Assembly (NCBI GenBank): GCA_020355985.1
Contig: CP070628.1
Coordinates: forward strand, 1,641,623-1,650,914
Length of the DNA: 9,292 bases
Source: Nitrospirota bacterium
GTDB taxonomy: Bacteria > Nitrospirota > Nitrospiria > Nitrospirales > UBA8639
Direction of reading: 5' to 3'
Below are positions 1 through 6,832 of this stretch, piece after piece. Position 1 is the first letter of the stretch; each line of letters starts with the position of its first letter. The position numbers were made by a program, and so were the translations under genes. The notes below the pieces were generated by a model. The model did no database searches. It saw nothing but the letters and a program-made list of their open reading frames with translations, and was not told where the DNA came from.

Positions 1-123
1 GGTGTGTCCCCTTCACGCTTGGCGGTTATCTCCTATGGAAAAGATAAGCCTTTTTGTCTAGATGCCACCGAAGTATGCTACCAGCTCAACCGGCGAGGGC
101 ATCTTCTTGTCAAAAATCCGTAG
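1..123 (+). CDS. pal: Pal, peptidoglycan-associated outer-membrane lipoprotein (C-terminal 40 residues, 5' end outside window)
   Basis: Reading from base 1, 40 codons run to a TAG stop at 121-123. The peptide starts GVSPSRLAVISYGK and contains QLNRRGH near its end. This is the end of an OmpA-like peptidoglycan-binding domain: Pal proteins have GVS-x-x-R-x-x-x-x-SYGK-x-x-P followed by an NRR segment. Pal is anchored in the outer membrane by its lipid, binds peptidoglycan, and works with TolQRAB in envelope constriction and integrity. Two cysteines (residues 19 and 26 of the fragment) lie between SYGK and NRR; I recall such a pair from Pal proteins outside the Enterobacteria. The lipobox and most of the gene lie upstream of the window. 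A CpoB homologue downstream at 2054 supports a tol-pal cluster. A different OmpA-domain lipoprotein is possible but less likely. Confidence 0.85.
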   Translation, partial: GVSPSRLAVISYGKDKPFCLDATEVCYQLNRRGHLLVKNP

Positions 124-148
124 CCTGGGACGGTTGACACAATTTCAT

Positions 149-153
149 GGAGG
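149..153 (+). promoter_or_regulatory. Ribosome binding site deciding a GTG start
   Basis: GGAGG at 149-153 lies 12 bases before the GTG at 166. It is the only good Shine-Dalgarno match near the start of the coiled-coil lipoprotein gene. No ATG in that frame precedes the signal peptide, so the GTG is chosen. The spacing is a little long. Confidence 0.55.
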
Positions 154-165
154 ATAAAAGACACT

Positions 166-1938
166 GTGAAAAATGAAGTGAATGGGAAGTCAGTATTCAA
201 CTGGATGATTATAGGATGTCTGTCAGGAGTGCTAGGAACCGGGTGCGTGGCGCAACAAGCCGACCTGGCCAAAGTCCAAAAAGATCTTGACAAGCAAATC
301 CGTCAAATTCGGTTGGAGAAGAAAGCGCTTGACGAGGAAATGAGAACCGCCCGAGCAGAAATTGACGAATCCCGAAATTTAATTGCGGCACAAAAATCCG
401 ACATGAGTAAAATGCGAAGCGATCTAGCTCCGATGAACCAGCAAATCAAACTCATGCGCGAAGAGGATTTAACCAGCGTGTATGGGAAATTTGAAATGAC
501 TGAAAAGAGTATTTCTGATCTTCGCAAAGACCTCACGGGTCAGGGAGGAAAACTCAACGCCGATATCCAAACTCTTCAGACAACCATACAAGCTCAGGAT
601 GAACAGCAACAGGCCACGCAAACTCAAGTGACAGCCTTGGTTCAACAAGTTGATGAAAAAAATCAAGTCTTAACGCAAAAGATGACTGAGTTTCAGGCTG
701 CCTTGGGTCAATTCAAAGAAACGCTAGGAAGTCTGGGAACAGATGTTTCCCAAGTCCAAACTGACTTGACCACCCAAGGCCAACTTCTGACTACCGTTCA
801 AACCCAAACAGACACTCATGGACACTCCATTGATCAGGTCAAGGAAACTTTAGAAAAATCAGGAACAGCATTAGGAACTCAGGTTGAACAACAATCAGAA
901 CAGCTCACCCAGTTGGAACAGCAGACGACCGCCCTTCAGAACAAGCTGAGCACCGACACCCAAGCTCTTCGAACCTTCCTGGAACAAGATGTCAAAACGG
1001 CTATGGGCCAAATGGTCACCGACATGGAGGCCCGGCAAGGCCCTATGCTTGAACAAATTGATGCCCTGCAATCCGACATGGAAGCCTTGGGAACCCATGT
1101 CCAAGCCGACGCCACGCAGGTCCAGGAACTTTCGCAAGCCACCGTTAAACTTCGCGAAGCGCAAGCGGTCATGGGCAGCCTGCTAGGGAAACGTGGTGAT
1201 GAGATTATCCAACAAGCTGGGCGCTTGTCGGAAAGGATGAATACCGTCGAATCTCACCAAGCGACCCTGGCACAACAAATCGAATCCAATACGCAAAAGA
1301 CTTCAACCCATTTAAACGAAGTGAATGCAAGTCTCACCTCGATTTCACAGAATCTTAATCAGACAACGCAATCGCTTTCACAACGGCTGACACAGCAAGA
1401 ACAAACGGTGGCAACGCTCGACCAAACCATCCAACAATTTCAAGAACTCAAAGGTGAAATGCAAGGCCAAATCCAACAGATGCAAACCACGAATCAGATA
1501 ACCGACCAGCTCCGCCAGAATGTTGAACAGATCAATGCTCACTTACAAAATCTGGAAATCCATCAAACAGAATTTGTTGGTAAACTCGATTCTGACGCGC
1601 AAACAACCACAACCCACCTGAAAGAAGTCAATAATGGAATTCAATCAGTCGCCCAAGCGCTAGAAAATGTCAGTGCAAAATTAAATACCCGTATTGCCAA
1701 TCAGGAACAACAACTGAATCGTGCCATAACCTCGTTTCAAAGCGTTCAGGGTTCGGCCGAAGCAGCTCAAGCGAATGTCCAACACCTCAATAATTTAACG
1801 GAAACCGTCAATCAATTACGTGGAGTCATCAATACGATCGGAACAAAGTTGGGAGAACGGGTAGATTTGCACGAGGATCGTCTCGGACAATTGGCTCAAC
1901 GCGTCAACCGTTTACAAGGGACAAAAACTAAAAAATGA
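166..1938 (+). CDS. Long coiled-coil envelope lipoprotein of unknown function, between pal and cpoB
   Basis: I do not recognise a named family. The 590-residue product opens with a basic N-terminus and a hydrophobic stretch, then Cys27 (GTGC, followed by VAQQADLAK). Cys18 (IIGC) is a second candidate lipidation site and fits the classical lipobox better. From about residue 30 to the end it is almost entirely heptad-like sequence rich in Gln, Thr, Leu and Glu, with no other cysteine and almost no aromatic residues. That predicts a very long coiled coil. Residues 364-413 and 466-515 form an internal repeat (19 of 50 identical, no gaps). The residue after either cysteine is not Asp, so Lol sorting to the outer membrane is expected. 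Its place after pal and before cpoB suggests a role with the Tol-Pal system or peptidoglycan; this is inference from context. The start is GTG, and codon use looks like that of its neighbours. Confidence 0.8.
   Translation: MKNEVNGKSVFNWMIIGCLSGVLGTGCVAQQADLAKVQKDLDKQIRQIRLEKKALDEEMRTARAEIDESRNLIAAQKSDMSKMRSDLAPMNQQIKLMREEDLTSVYGKFEMTEKSISDLRKDLTGQGGKLNADIQTLQTTIQAQDEQQQATQTQVTALVQQVDEKNQVLTQKMTEFQAALGQFKETLGSLGTDVSQVQTDLTTQGQLLTTVQTQTDTHGHSIDQVKETLEKSGTALGTQVEQQSEQLTQLEQQTTALQNKLSTDTQALRTFLEQDVKTAMGQMVTDMEARQGPMLEQIDALQSDMEALGTHVQADATQVQELSQATVKLREAQAVMGSLLGKRGDEIIQQAGRLSERMNTVESHQATLAQQIESNTQKTSTHLNEVNASLTSISQNLNQTTQSLSQRLTQQEQTVATLDQTIQQFQELKGEMQGQIQQMQTTNQITDQLRQNVEQINAHLQNLEIHQTEFVGKLDSDAQTTTTHLKEVNNGIQSVAQALENVSAKLNTRIANQEQQLNRAITSFQSVQGSAEAAQANVQHLNNLTETVNQLRGVINTIGTKLGERVDLHEDRLGQLAQRVNRLQGTKTKK
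1255..1404 (+). repeat. Internal protein repeat, copy 1 (residues 364-413 of the coiled-coil lipoprotein)
   Basis: This segment encodes a 50-residue unit starting HQATLAQQIE and containing THLNEVN and LTQQEQ. It aligns without gaps to residues 466-515, 19 of 50 identical, at a period of 102 residues. The DNA has diverged well beyond the protein similarity, so the duplication is old. Confidence 0.6.
1561..1710 (+). repeat. Internal protein repeat, copy 2 (residues 466-515 of the coiled-coil lipoprotein)
   Basis: Second copy of the unit at 1255-1404. It starts HQTEFVGKLD and contains THLKEVN and IANQEQ. The conserved H-Q, T-H-L-x-E-V-N and Q-E-Q positions are spaced identically in both copies. 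Chance similarity between low-complexity coiled coils could explain part of it, but the gap-free register makes a true duplication more likely. Confidence 0.6.
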
Positions 1939-2007
1939 CCCCTTCTCGCTTAGAGGTTTTTCTCTAGATGGCCATTTTTCGTACGATTAGGCCTTTTCTG
2001 ATATTGC
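1936..2007 (+). pseudogene. Possible decayed fragment of the pal 3' end
   Basis: Bases 1939-1958 match pal bases 8-27 at 17 of 20 positions. In the pal reading frame the stretch reads MTPSRLEV against VSPSRLAV in pal, and two of the differences are synonymous third-position changes (TCA/TCT, TTG/TTA). Bases 1957-1973 also match pal bases 51-66, a T-run then TCTAGATG, with one mismatch and one extra base. The two matches imply a deletion of about 25 bases, or a more gapped alignment can be drawn through 43-66. The rest of the gap has no convincing match. If real, it is an untranslated remnant left when pal DNA was duplicated around the coiled-coil gene. Chance similarity remains possible. Confidence 0.35.
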
Positions 2008-2053
2008 ATCTCTTGGTAAAATGAAGGTTGATTAGCCCCTGCATCTTTTCAAT

Positions 2054-2953
2054 ATGACGATGAATCGCACATTTTTTACGATATGTCTTTTGATGACCCC
2101 GTTATTGTGGGGAGGGTGCGCAACCGAACCAGATCTGGCCGACTTACAAAATCAGGTTCAGACCCTCACACTGAAGCAGGAAGCGACTCAGCAACAAGAA
2201 CAAGAGGTTCGCAATCGCCTCTCGGACCTTGAGTCCAAACTTGACGAGCACGACTTCCTGGTTGGTGAACTGATTAAAACAGAAGAAGAAGCCACCTTAG
2301 ACACCCGGCACCTACTGGAAAAACTCGAACGAACAAGCTCCATGCTCAGAGAGCAAATTGAGCAAACCCGTTCCTCGACTCAACGTCGCGATCAGGATTT
2401 ATCGATTCGAGTCAAAGCCATAGAAGGGCGAATCGATAATATGCTTCATCGCCCACGTTCCGGATCTTCCCAAGTCAAAACACCTACGCCTTCACCCCCT
2501 TCTCCGAATACACAGAAGAAGATTTCAACGCCATCTTCCCAAACCCAATCCATCCCCAAGGATTCAGGAGTCGAAAATGAAGCCTCGGCGTTTCGATCAG
2601 CCTACAAAGTCTATCTCAATGGGAACTATGACCGGGCCTCAAGTGAATTCCAACGGTTTGTGAAACACTACCCCACCACAGCATTAACGCCACAAGCCTT
2701 TTACTATCTTGGACAATCACTTTATGTGCAGAAGCAATATGACCCTGCACAGCAGGCTCTTCAACATGTCGTGAGCAACTATCCCAACACCAAATACCGC
2801 AGCCAAGCCCTATACAAACTTGGACAGATCATGATCGAAACCGACCAACGGTCCAAAGCGCAAGAACTATGGAACCAAGTGATTCAGGACTACCCGGATT
2901 CTCCCGATGCCACCAACGCGAAGGAACAATTAAAAAAAGCCGGACTATCTTGA
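2054..2953 (+). CDS. cpoB: CpoB/YbgF-type Tol-Pal cell division coordinator, TPR lipoprotein
   Basis: The 299-residue product has the CpoB layout: a signal peptide, a coiled coil at about 25-128 (trimerisation region), a Pro/Ser/Thr-rich linker at about 133-173, and three tetratricopeptide repeats at about 178-297. The TPR part shows the CpoB pattern: AYKVYLNGNYDRA (183-195), then FYYLGQSLY and ALYKLGQ, with HYP/NYP/DYP turns closing each repeat. In Escherichia coli CpoB sits in the periplasm and couples peptidoglycan synthesis by PBP1B to Tol-Pal constriction. Here it appears to be a lipoprotein: Cys22 follows LLWGG, although Trp at -3 is unusual for a lipobox. It lies downstream of pal, as is normal, but separated from it by the coiled-coil lipoprotein gene. 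No clear Shine-Dalgarno precedes ATG 2054, and the in-frame ATG at 2060 is an alternative start. Confidence 0.85.
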   Translation: MTMNRTFFTICLLMTPLLWGGCATEPDLADLQNQVQTLTLKQEATQQQEQEVRNRLSDLESKLDEHDFLVGELIKTEEEATLDTRHLLEKLERTSSMLREQIEQTRSSTQRRDQDLSIRVKAIEGRIDNMLHRPRSGSSQVKTPTPSPPSPNTQKKISTPSSQTQSIPKDSGVENEASAFRSAYKVYLNGNYDRASSEFQRFVKHYPTTALTPQAFYYLGQSLYVQKQYDPAQQALQHVVSNYPNTKYRSQALYKLGQIMIETDQRSKAQELWNQVIQDYPDSPDATNAKEQLKKAGLS

Positions 2954-3015
2954 TTCTTGTTCCGTCATCCTCCTGTTTTTCGGCCACACCAGCCATTTCT
3001 TTTTAAACCCATCCC

Positions 3016-4824
3016 ATGTCTCCCCTCGTGACTGGAAAAATTCAGGTCCTTCCAGATGATGTATCGTGTCGAATTGCTGCTGGTGAGGTCGTGGAGCGAC
3101 CGGCTTCTGTCGTGAAAGAACTTATCGACAATAGTCTGGACGCAGCCAGCTCCCTCATTACCATTGAAGTAGAAGAAGGCGGCCGACGCCTTATCCGAGT
3201 GACCGATAATGGGATGGGGATGAATCGGGACGATGCCCAACTTGCCTGCCAACGATTTGCCACGAGCAAACTCCAAGCGGAAGACGATCTCTTCAGGCTG
3301 ACCACCTTAGGTTTTCGTGGAGAAGCCCTACCCAGTATTGCCTCAGTTTCTCGATTTAGCCTGAAAACAGCACTATCCGAATCGCCTGTGGGTACCGCCA
3401 TTCATTCGGAAGGAGGGGAAACTTGGCACGTGCAGGATTACGCTGGTGCACCTGGCACTCAGGTTGAAGTTCAAGATCTCTTTTTTAATACACCTGGGCG
3501 ACAGAAATTTTTAAAGACCGTCTCTACTGAGTTTTCTAAAATCTCGTATACCGTCCAACAAGCCGCCACCATTAATCCCCAGATTCACTTTCGACTCTTG
3601 CATCATAATCATAAAATCTTGGATTACCCAGGAGTATCAACGTTTCAAAATCGCTTAGTCCAAATATATGGGCCTACCTTCCTCAATCGTTTCCTCCCTC
3701 TCACTCAAAGCGCGGGGCCGTTCCAACTCACTGGGTTTGTAGTGAGCCCACATCATGCACGAACTTCGCGCATCCCTCAGGAAATTTTTGTCAACGGTCG
3801 GCCTATTAAAAACACCACCATTTCACATGCCATCCATGAAGGCTATAGGTCTTTTCTTCCAAAAGGGAAACATCCCCAATATATTGTGTGTATTCGGCTT
3901 GATCCTCAAATGCTGGACATCAATGTGCATCCAACAAAACGCGAAGTCCGTTTTTCTCATCCTGAAATTCTGCATTCGGGAATACTTCGAGCCATCAAAC
4001 AAATCTTTGTTGAAGGCTCTTCATTCGCAATCGAATCCCCCGATCAAGTTCGTGGGGACCTCTCTGCTCAACCTGACATCCCCGCAGCCAAACCCACAGG
4101 ACAGTCCTTAGCCGTTGCCCAAGTGTCAGCTCCAGTCTTTCCTCAAGAAATGGGAGCCAACAAGGCCATACATCTATCACTGTTTGCTCAAGAGCCCCCA
4201 TCGGCATACACGACGCCCAAGCAGGAATTTCACGTGGTTCCCCTTGGACAAATTCACCAGACATACGTATTGGGACACATTAATCAGGATCTCTTTATTA
4301 TTGATCAACATACCGCCCATGAGCGTGTGCTCTTTGAACGCCTGATTCACGCATGGAGCCAGAAGGACATCCTGCAGCAAAGCTTGCTCATTCCTGAGCC
4401 TATAGACATTCTTCCTCACCAAGGAGCGTTAATCGATGAATGGCTTCCGGTGTTATGCCAAACCGGCTTGGATATTGAACGATTTGGGCCCACATCCTAT
4501 GTCGTTCGAGCTGTACCTGCCATATTAGGTAGCACCGCAGTTGGCCCATTGGTTCTGGAGCTGTTGGAAGAACTCTCGGAATGGAAATCGACGGATTCCT
4601 TAGAAACGTTAATTAGGCCTATTCTGGCAACCATGGCCTGTCAAAGCGCGGTGCAAGCCGGACGGACCATGACCCTGCCGGAAATTTCCACATTGCTTCA
4701 TGATTGGGCCCAAGAAAATTTTCCCATGACCTGTCCTCATGGAAGGCGAGTGGCTATTCGACATTCAGTGGAAGAATTGAATACCCTATTTGCTCGAGCT
4801 TCAGAGAAACATTCAGCCACCTAA
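3016..4824 (+). CDS. mutL: DNA mismatch repair protein MutL (endonuclease type)
   Basis: MutL links MutS mismatch recognition to downstream repair. The 602-residue protein begins with a GHKL ATPase: GEVVERPASVVKEL-x-x-NSLDA (E35 catalytic base, N39 for Mg), DNGMGM (64-69) and GFRGEAL (99-105). A variable linker at about 345-405 leads to the C-terminal dimerisation and nuclease domain. That domain carries the endonuclease metal motif as DQHTAHERVLFE (430-441; Thr replaces the usual first Ala), ACQSA (541-545), CPHGR (573-577) and a final FAR (592-594). QSLLIP (455-460) fits the Qxx(L/I)xP beta-clamp motif of endonuclease MutLs. This is the type found in bacteria lacking MutH. No Shine-Dalgarno is visible before the ATG. 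The stop lies 6 bases before miaA, indicating co-transcription. Length and motif order are normal and the gene looks intact. Confidence 0.97.
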   Translation: MSPLVTGKIQVLPDDVSCRIAAGEVVERPASVVKELIDNSLDAASSLITIEVEEGGRRLIRVTDNGMGMNRDDAQLACQRFATSKLQAEDDLFRLTTLGFRGEALPSIASVSRFSLKTALSESPVGTAIHSEGGETWHVQDYAGAPGTQVEVQDLFFNTPGRQKFLKTVSTEFSKISYTVQQAATINPQIHFRLLHHNHKILDYPGVSTFQNRLVQIYGPTFLNRFLPLTQSAGPFQLTGFVVSPHHARTSRIPQEIFVNGRPIKNTTISHAIHEGYRSFLPKGKHPQYIVCIRLDPQMLDINVHPTKREVRFSHPEILHSGILRAIKQIFVEGSSFAIESPDQVRGDLSAQPDIPAAKPTGQSLAVAQVSAPVFPQEMGANKAIHLSLFAQEPPSAYTTPKQEFHVVPLGQIHQTYVLGHINQDLFIIDQHTAHERVLFERLIHAWSQKDILQQSLLIPEPIDILPHQGALIDEWLPVLCQTGLDIERFGPTSYVVRAVPAILGSTAVGPLVLELLEELSEWKSTDSLETLIRPILATMACQSAVQAGRTMTLPEISTLLHDWAQENFPMTCPHGRRVAIRHSVEELNTLFARASEKHSAT

Positions 4825-4830
4825 TTACTC

Positions 4831-5880
4831 ATGAACCATTCCCAACTGATTAAAACTCAGAAACCCCTCGTCGCAATAGTTGGCCCAACGGCGATAGGGA
4901 AAAGCCGTATCGGGATTGAAATCGCCAAAGTCCTCCACACTGAAATTTTGACTGCCGATTCCTGCCAAGTGTATCGGGGAATGGATATCGGGACCGATAA
5001 ACCAACGCTTCCTGAACGCCAAGGGATCCCACATCGCTTGATTGATCTTGTCCCGCCAGACCAATCATTTAACGTTGGCGATTTTCGTCGCCATGCCCTA
5101 CAGGAAATCTCTCGGTTGCATAGCGTGGGTTTTCTCCCATTGATCGTTGGTGGAACTGGGCTGTATATCCGGAGCTTATTGAGGGGGCTCTGCCCGGGAC
5201 CACCAGCAAATTGGCCTCTTCGCAAGGCCTTAACGCAAGAAGCCACGAAACGAGGATGGCCGTTTTTGCATGAAAAATTGCAACAGGTTGATCCAGATCT
5301 TGCGCGACGCCTACATCCCAACGACCAGCCCAAAGTGCTTCGGGCACTCGAAGTCTATCAAACACTTGGAATACCTTTTTCAAAAGTCCAGCAACAACAT
5401 CAGTTTCAGGAAACCCCCTATCCCTACTTACTCATTGGGCTCACCATGGAGCGTCAAACTCTCTATCGTCGGATTGAAACGCGGGTGGACTGGGAAATTG
5501 AAAAGGGTTTGGTACAAGAAACTCAACAGCTCATGCAACGGGGCTATTCGCGAAACTTGGGATCGATGAAGGGGTTAGGCTATCGACAATTTTCCGGGTA
5601 TCTGGCAAGAGAGTATTCCTATGAGGAAGCCGTGCGATTGTTGAAACGTGATACCCGACATTTTGCCAAACGGCAAATGACATGGTTCCGCAAAGAACCG
5701 GGTATTCATTGGATCACCCTGGAGGAGTCAGACATTCCGGAGCGGGCTGCAACACGTGTCTTGAAAACGATCGACGATTTTCTCTGTACATTCAAAACAT
5801 CCCAGGCTATTCCTAACAGGACAAAAATTTATCGAACAGAAAACGCTCCTGAAGAGACAGGCCAAGCAAGATGTTCCTAA
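4831..5880 (+). CDS. miaA: tRNA dimethylallyltransferase MiaA
   Basis: MiaA transfers a dimethylallyl group from DMAPP to N6 of A37 in tRNAs reading UNN codons (i6A37), which improves decoding. The 349-residue sequence shows the P-loop-like GPTAIGKS (18-25; Ile in place of the usual Ser), the catalytic and substrate motif DSCQVYRGMDIGT (43-55, D43 as general base), GGTGLYIRSLL (from 107), MKGLGYRQF and the C-terminal RHFAKRQMTWFRK element. The last 30 or so residues are a poorly conserved tail that ends in RCS. The gene starts 6 bases after the mutL stop with no Shine-Dalgarno of its own, so translational coupling to mutL is likely. The mutL-miaA pair is common in bacteria. The usual hfq neighbour is absent. 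Confidence 0.96.
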   Translation: MNHSQLIKTQKPLVAIVGPTAIGKSRIGIEIAKVLHTEILTADSCQVYRGMDIGTDKPTLPERQGIPHRLIDLVPPDQSFNVGDFRRHALQEISRLHSVGFLPLIVGGTGLYIRSLLRGLCPGPPANWPLRKALTQEATKRGWPFLHEKLQQVDPDLARRLHPNDQPKVLRALEVYQTLGIPFSKVQQQHQFQETPYPYLLIGLTMERQTLYRRIETRVDWEIEKGLVQETQQLMQRGYSRNLGSMKGLGYRQFSGYLAREYSYEEAVRLLKRDTRHFAKRQMTWFRKEPGIHWITLEESDIPERAATRVLKTIDDFLCTFKTSQAIPNRTKIYRTENAPEETGQARCS

Positions 5881-5901
5881 GAATCGTATCCCAGACCTCA
5901 T

Positions 5902-5907
5902 AAGGAG
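5902..5907 (+). promoter_or_regulatory. Ribosome binding site deciding the GTG start of mtnP
   Basis: AAGGAG at 5902-5907 is 8 bases before GTG 5916, ideal spacing. It supports the GTG start over any later codon, and the predicted N-terminus leads directly into the family's GGSGLY motif at residue 18. Confidence 0.7.
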
Positions 5908-5915
5908 ATGCCACG

Positions 5916-6827
5916 GTGCCCTCGCATACGAAAATCCGAAACCCAAAAGCTGAAGTCGCCATCATCGGCGGAAGTGGTCTCTACCACATAGAGGGGCTCA
6001 CGCAGATTAAAGAAATTAAGGTCACCACTCCCTTCGGTAAACCTTCGGATTCCATCATGCTGGGATCATTTGAAGGATTAAACATCGCATTTTTAGCACG
6101 GCATGGTCGAGGGCATCGAACACTCCCCTCCGGGATTAATTATCGAGCCAACATTCACGCACTGAAGTCTCTGGGAGTCTCCCGTGTTTTTTCCGTAAGT
6201 GCGGTCGGGAGCATGAAAGAGCGCATACGGCCAGGTGATTTCGTTCTGCCTGATCAATTCATTGATCGGACCACTCAACGTCTCAATACCTTTTTTGACC
6301 AAGGCGTTGTGGCCCACGTGGCCTTTGCTGATCCCATTTGCACCACCCTGTCCTCAATTTTGTGGAAATCGAGTCAGAAGGTTTCAGTCAAAGTCCATCG
6401 CCCTGGAACCTATCTCTGCATTGAAGGGCCACAATTTTCCACTCGAGCTGAGTCCCTGCTCTACCGAAAATGGGGAGTAGATATCATTGGCATGACCAAT
6501 ATTCCTGAAGCCAAACTCGCACGAGAAGCCGAACTGTGTTATGCAACATTAGCATTGGTAACGGATTATGACTGTTGGCATAAAACGGAAGAGGACGTAT
6601 CGGTCGGCGCCATATTGGCCATCATGCGCAAAAACGTCGAAACAGCCAAGCAGGTACTCCATCATGCCTTAAAACTGGCAAAAGATCTTGGACCATGTAC
6701 ATGTCAAACTGCCTTAGAGCATGCCGTCATTACACCACTGGCCCAAATCAGTCCGACTCTGCGAAACCGTTATAAAGTTCTGTTACAGCGCCAATTATCG
6801 ACCATTCTTCAAACTAAGAAAAGGTAA
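5916..6827 (+). CDS. mtnP: S-methyl-5'-thioadenosine phosphorylase
   Basis: MtnP cleaves methylthioadenosine, a by-product of polyamine and other SAM-dependent reactions, with phosphate to give adenine and methylthioribose-1-phosphate, the first step of methionine salvage. It may also act on 5'-deoxyadenosine from radical SAM enzymes. The 303-residue protein belongs to the purine nucleoside phosphorylase family: GGSGLY (18-23), RHGRGHRTLPSGINYRAN (phosphate and ribose site), SAVGS, IEGPQFSTRAES, GMTNIPEAKLAREAE and TDYDCW (216-221). The two Asp of the last motif recognise the 6-amino group of adenine, favouring MTA over inosine-type substrates. C261-T-C263 is a CxC pair like the disulphide in Sulfolobus MTAP II. 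Start is GTG with a good Shine-Dalgarno sequence. It lies 35 bases after miaA and 5 bases before a PfkB kinase gene. A methylthioinosine phosphorylase is the main alternative, less likely because of TDYDCW. Confidence 0.93.
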   Translation: MPSHTKIRNPKAEVAIIGGSGLYHIEGLTQIKEIKVTTPFGKPSDSIMLGSFEGLNIAFLARHGRGHRTLPSGINYRANIHALKSLGVSRVFSVSAVGSMKERIRPGDFVLPDQFIDRTTQRLNTFFDQGVVAHVAFADPICTTLSSILWKSSQKVSVKVHRPGTYLCIEGPQFSTRAESLLYRKWGVDIIGMTNIPEAKLAREAELCYATLALVTDYDCWHKTEEDVSVGAILAIMRKNVETAKQVLHHALKLAKDLGPCTCQTALEHAVITPLAQISPTLRNRYKVLLQRQLSTILQTKKR

Positions 6828-6832
6828 CCATT

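Noticed and set aside
134..158. TTGACA at 134-139 as a -35 box before the coiled-coil gene
   Set aside because: The only -10-like sequence (GATAAA, 153-158) is 13 bases away, too close, and overlaps the ribosome binding site.
99..2015. GCATCTTCTTG (99-109) against GCATCTCTTG (2006-2015) as a further pal-scar match
   Set aside because: It is only about 10 bases long and the sequence between it and the better matches aligns no better than chance, so it was not counted as evidence.
4857..5333. A 158-codon minus-strand frame inside miaA
   Set aside because: It lies wholly inside a well-conserved gene, overlaps several other minus-strand frames and has no recognisable motif.
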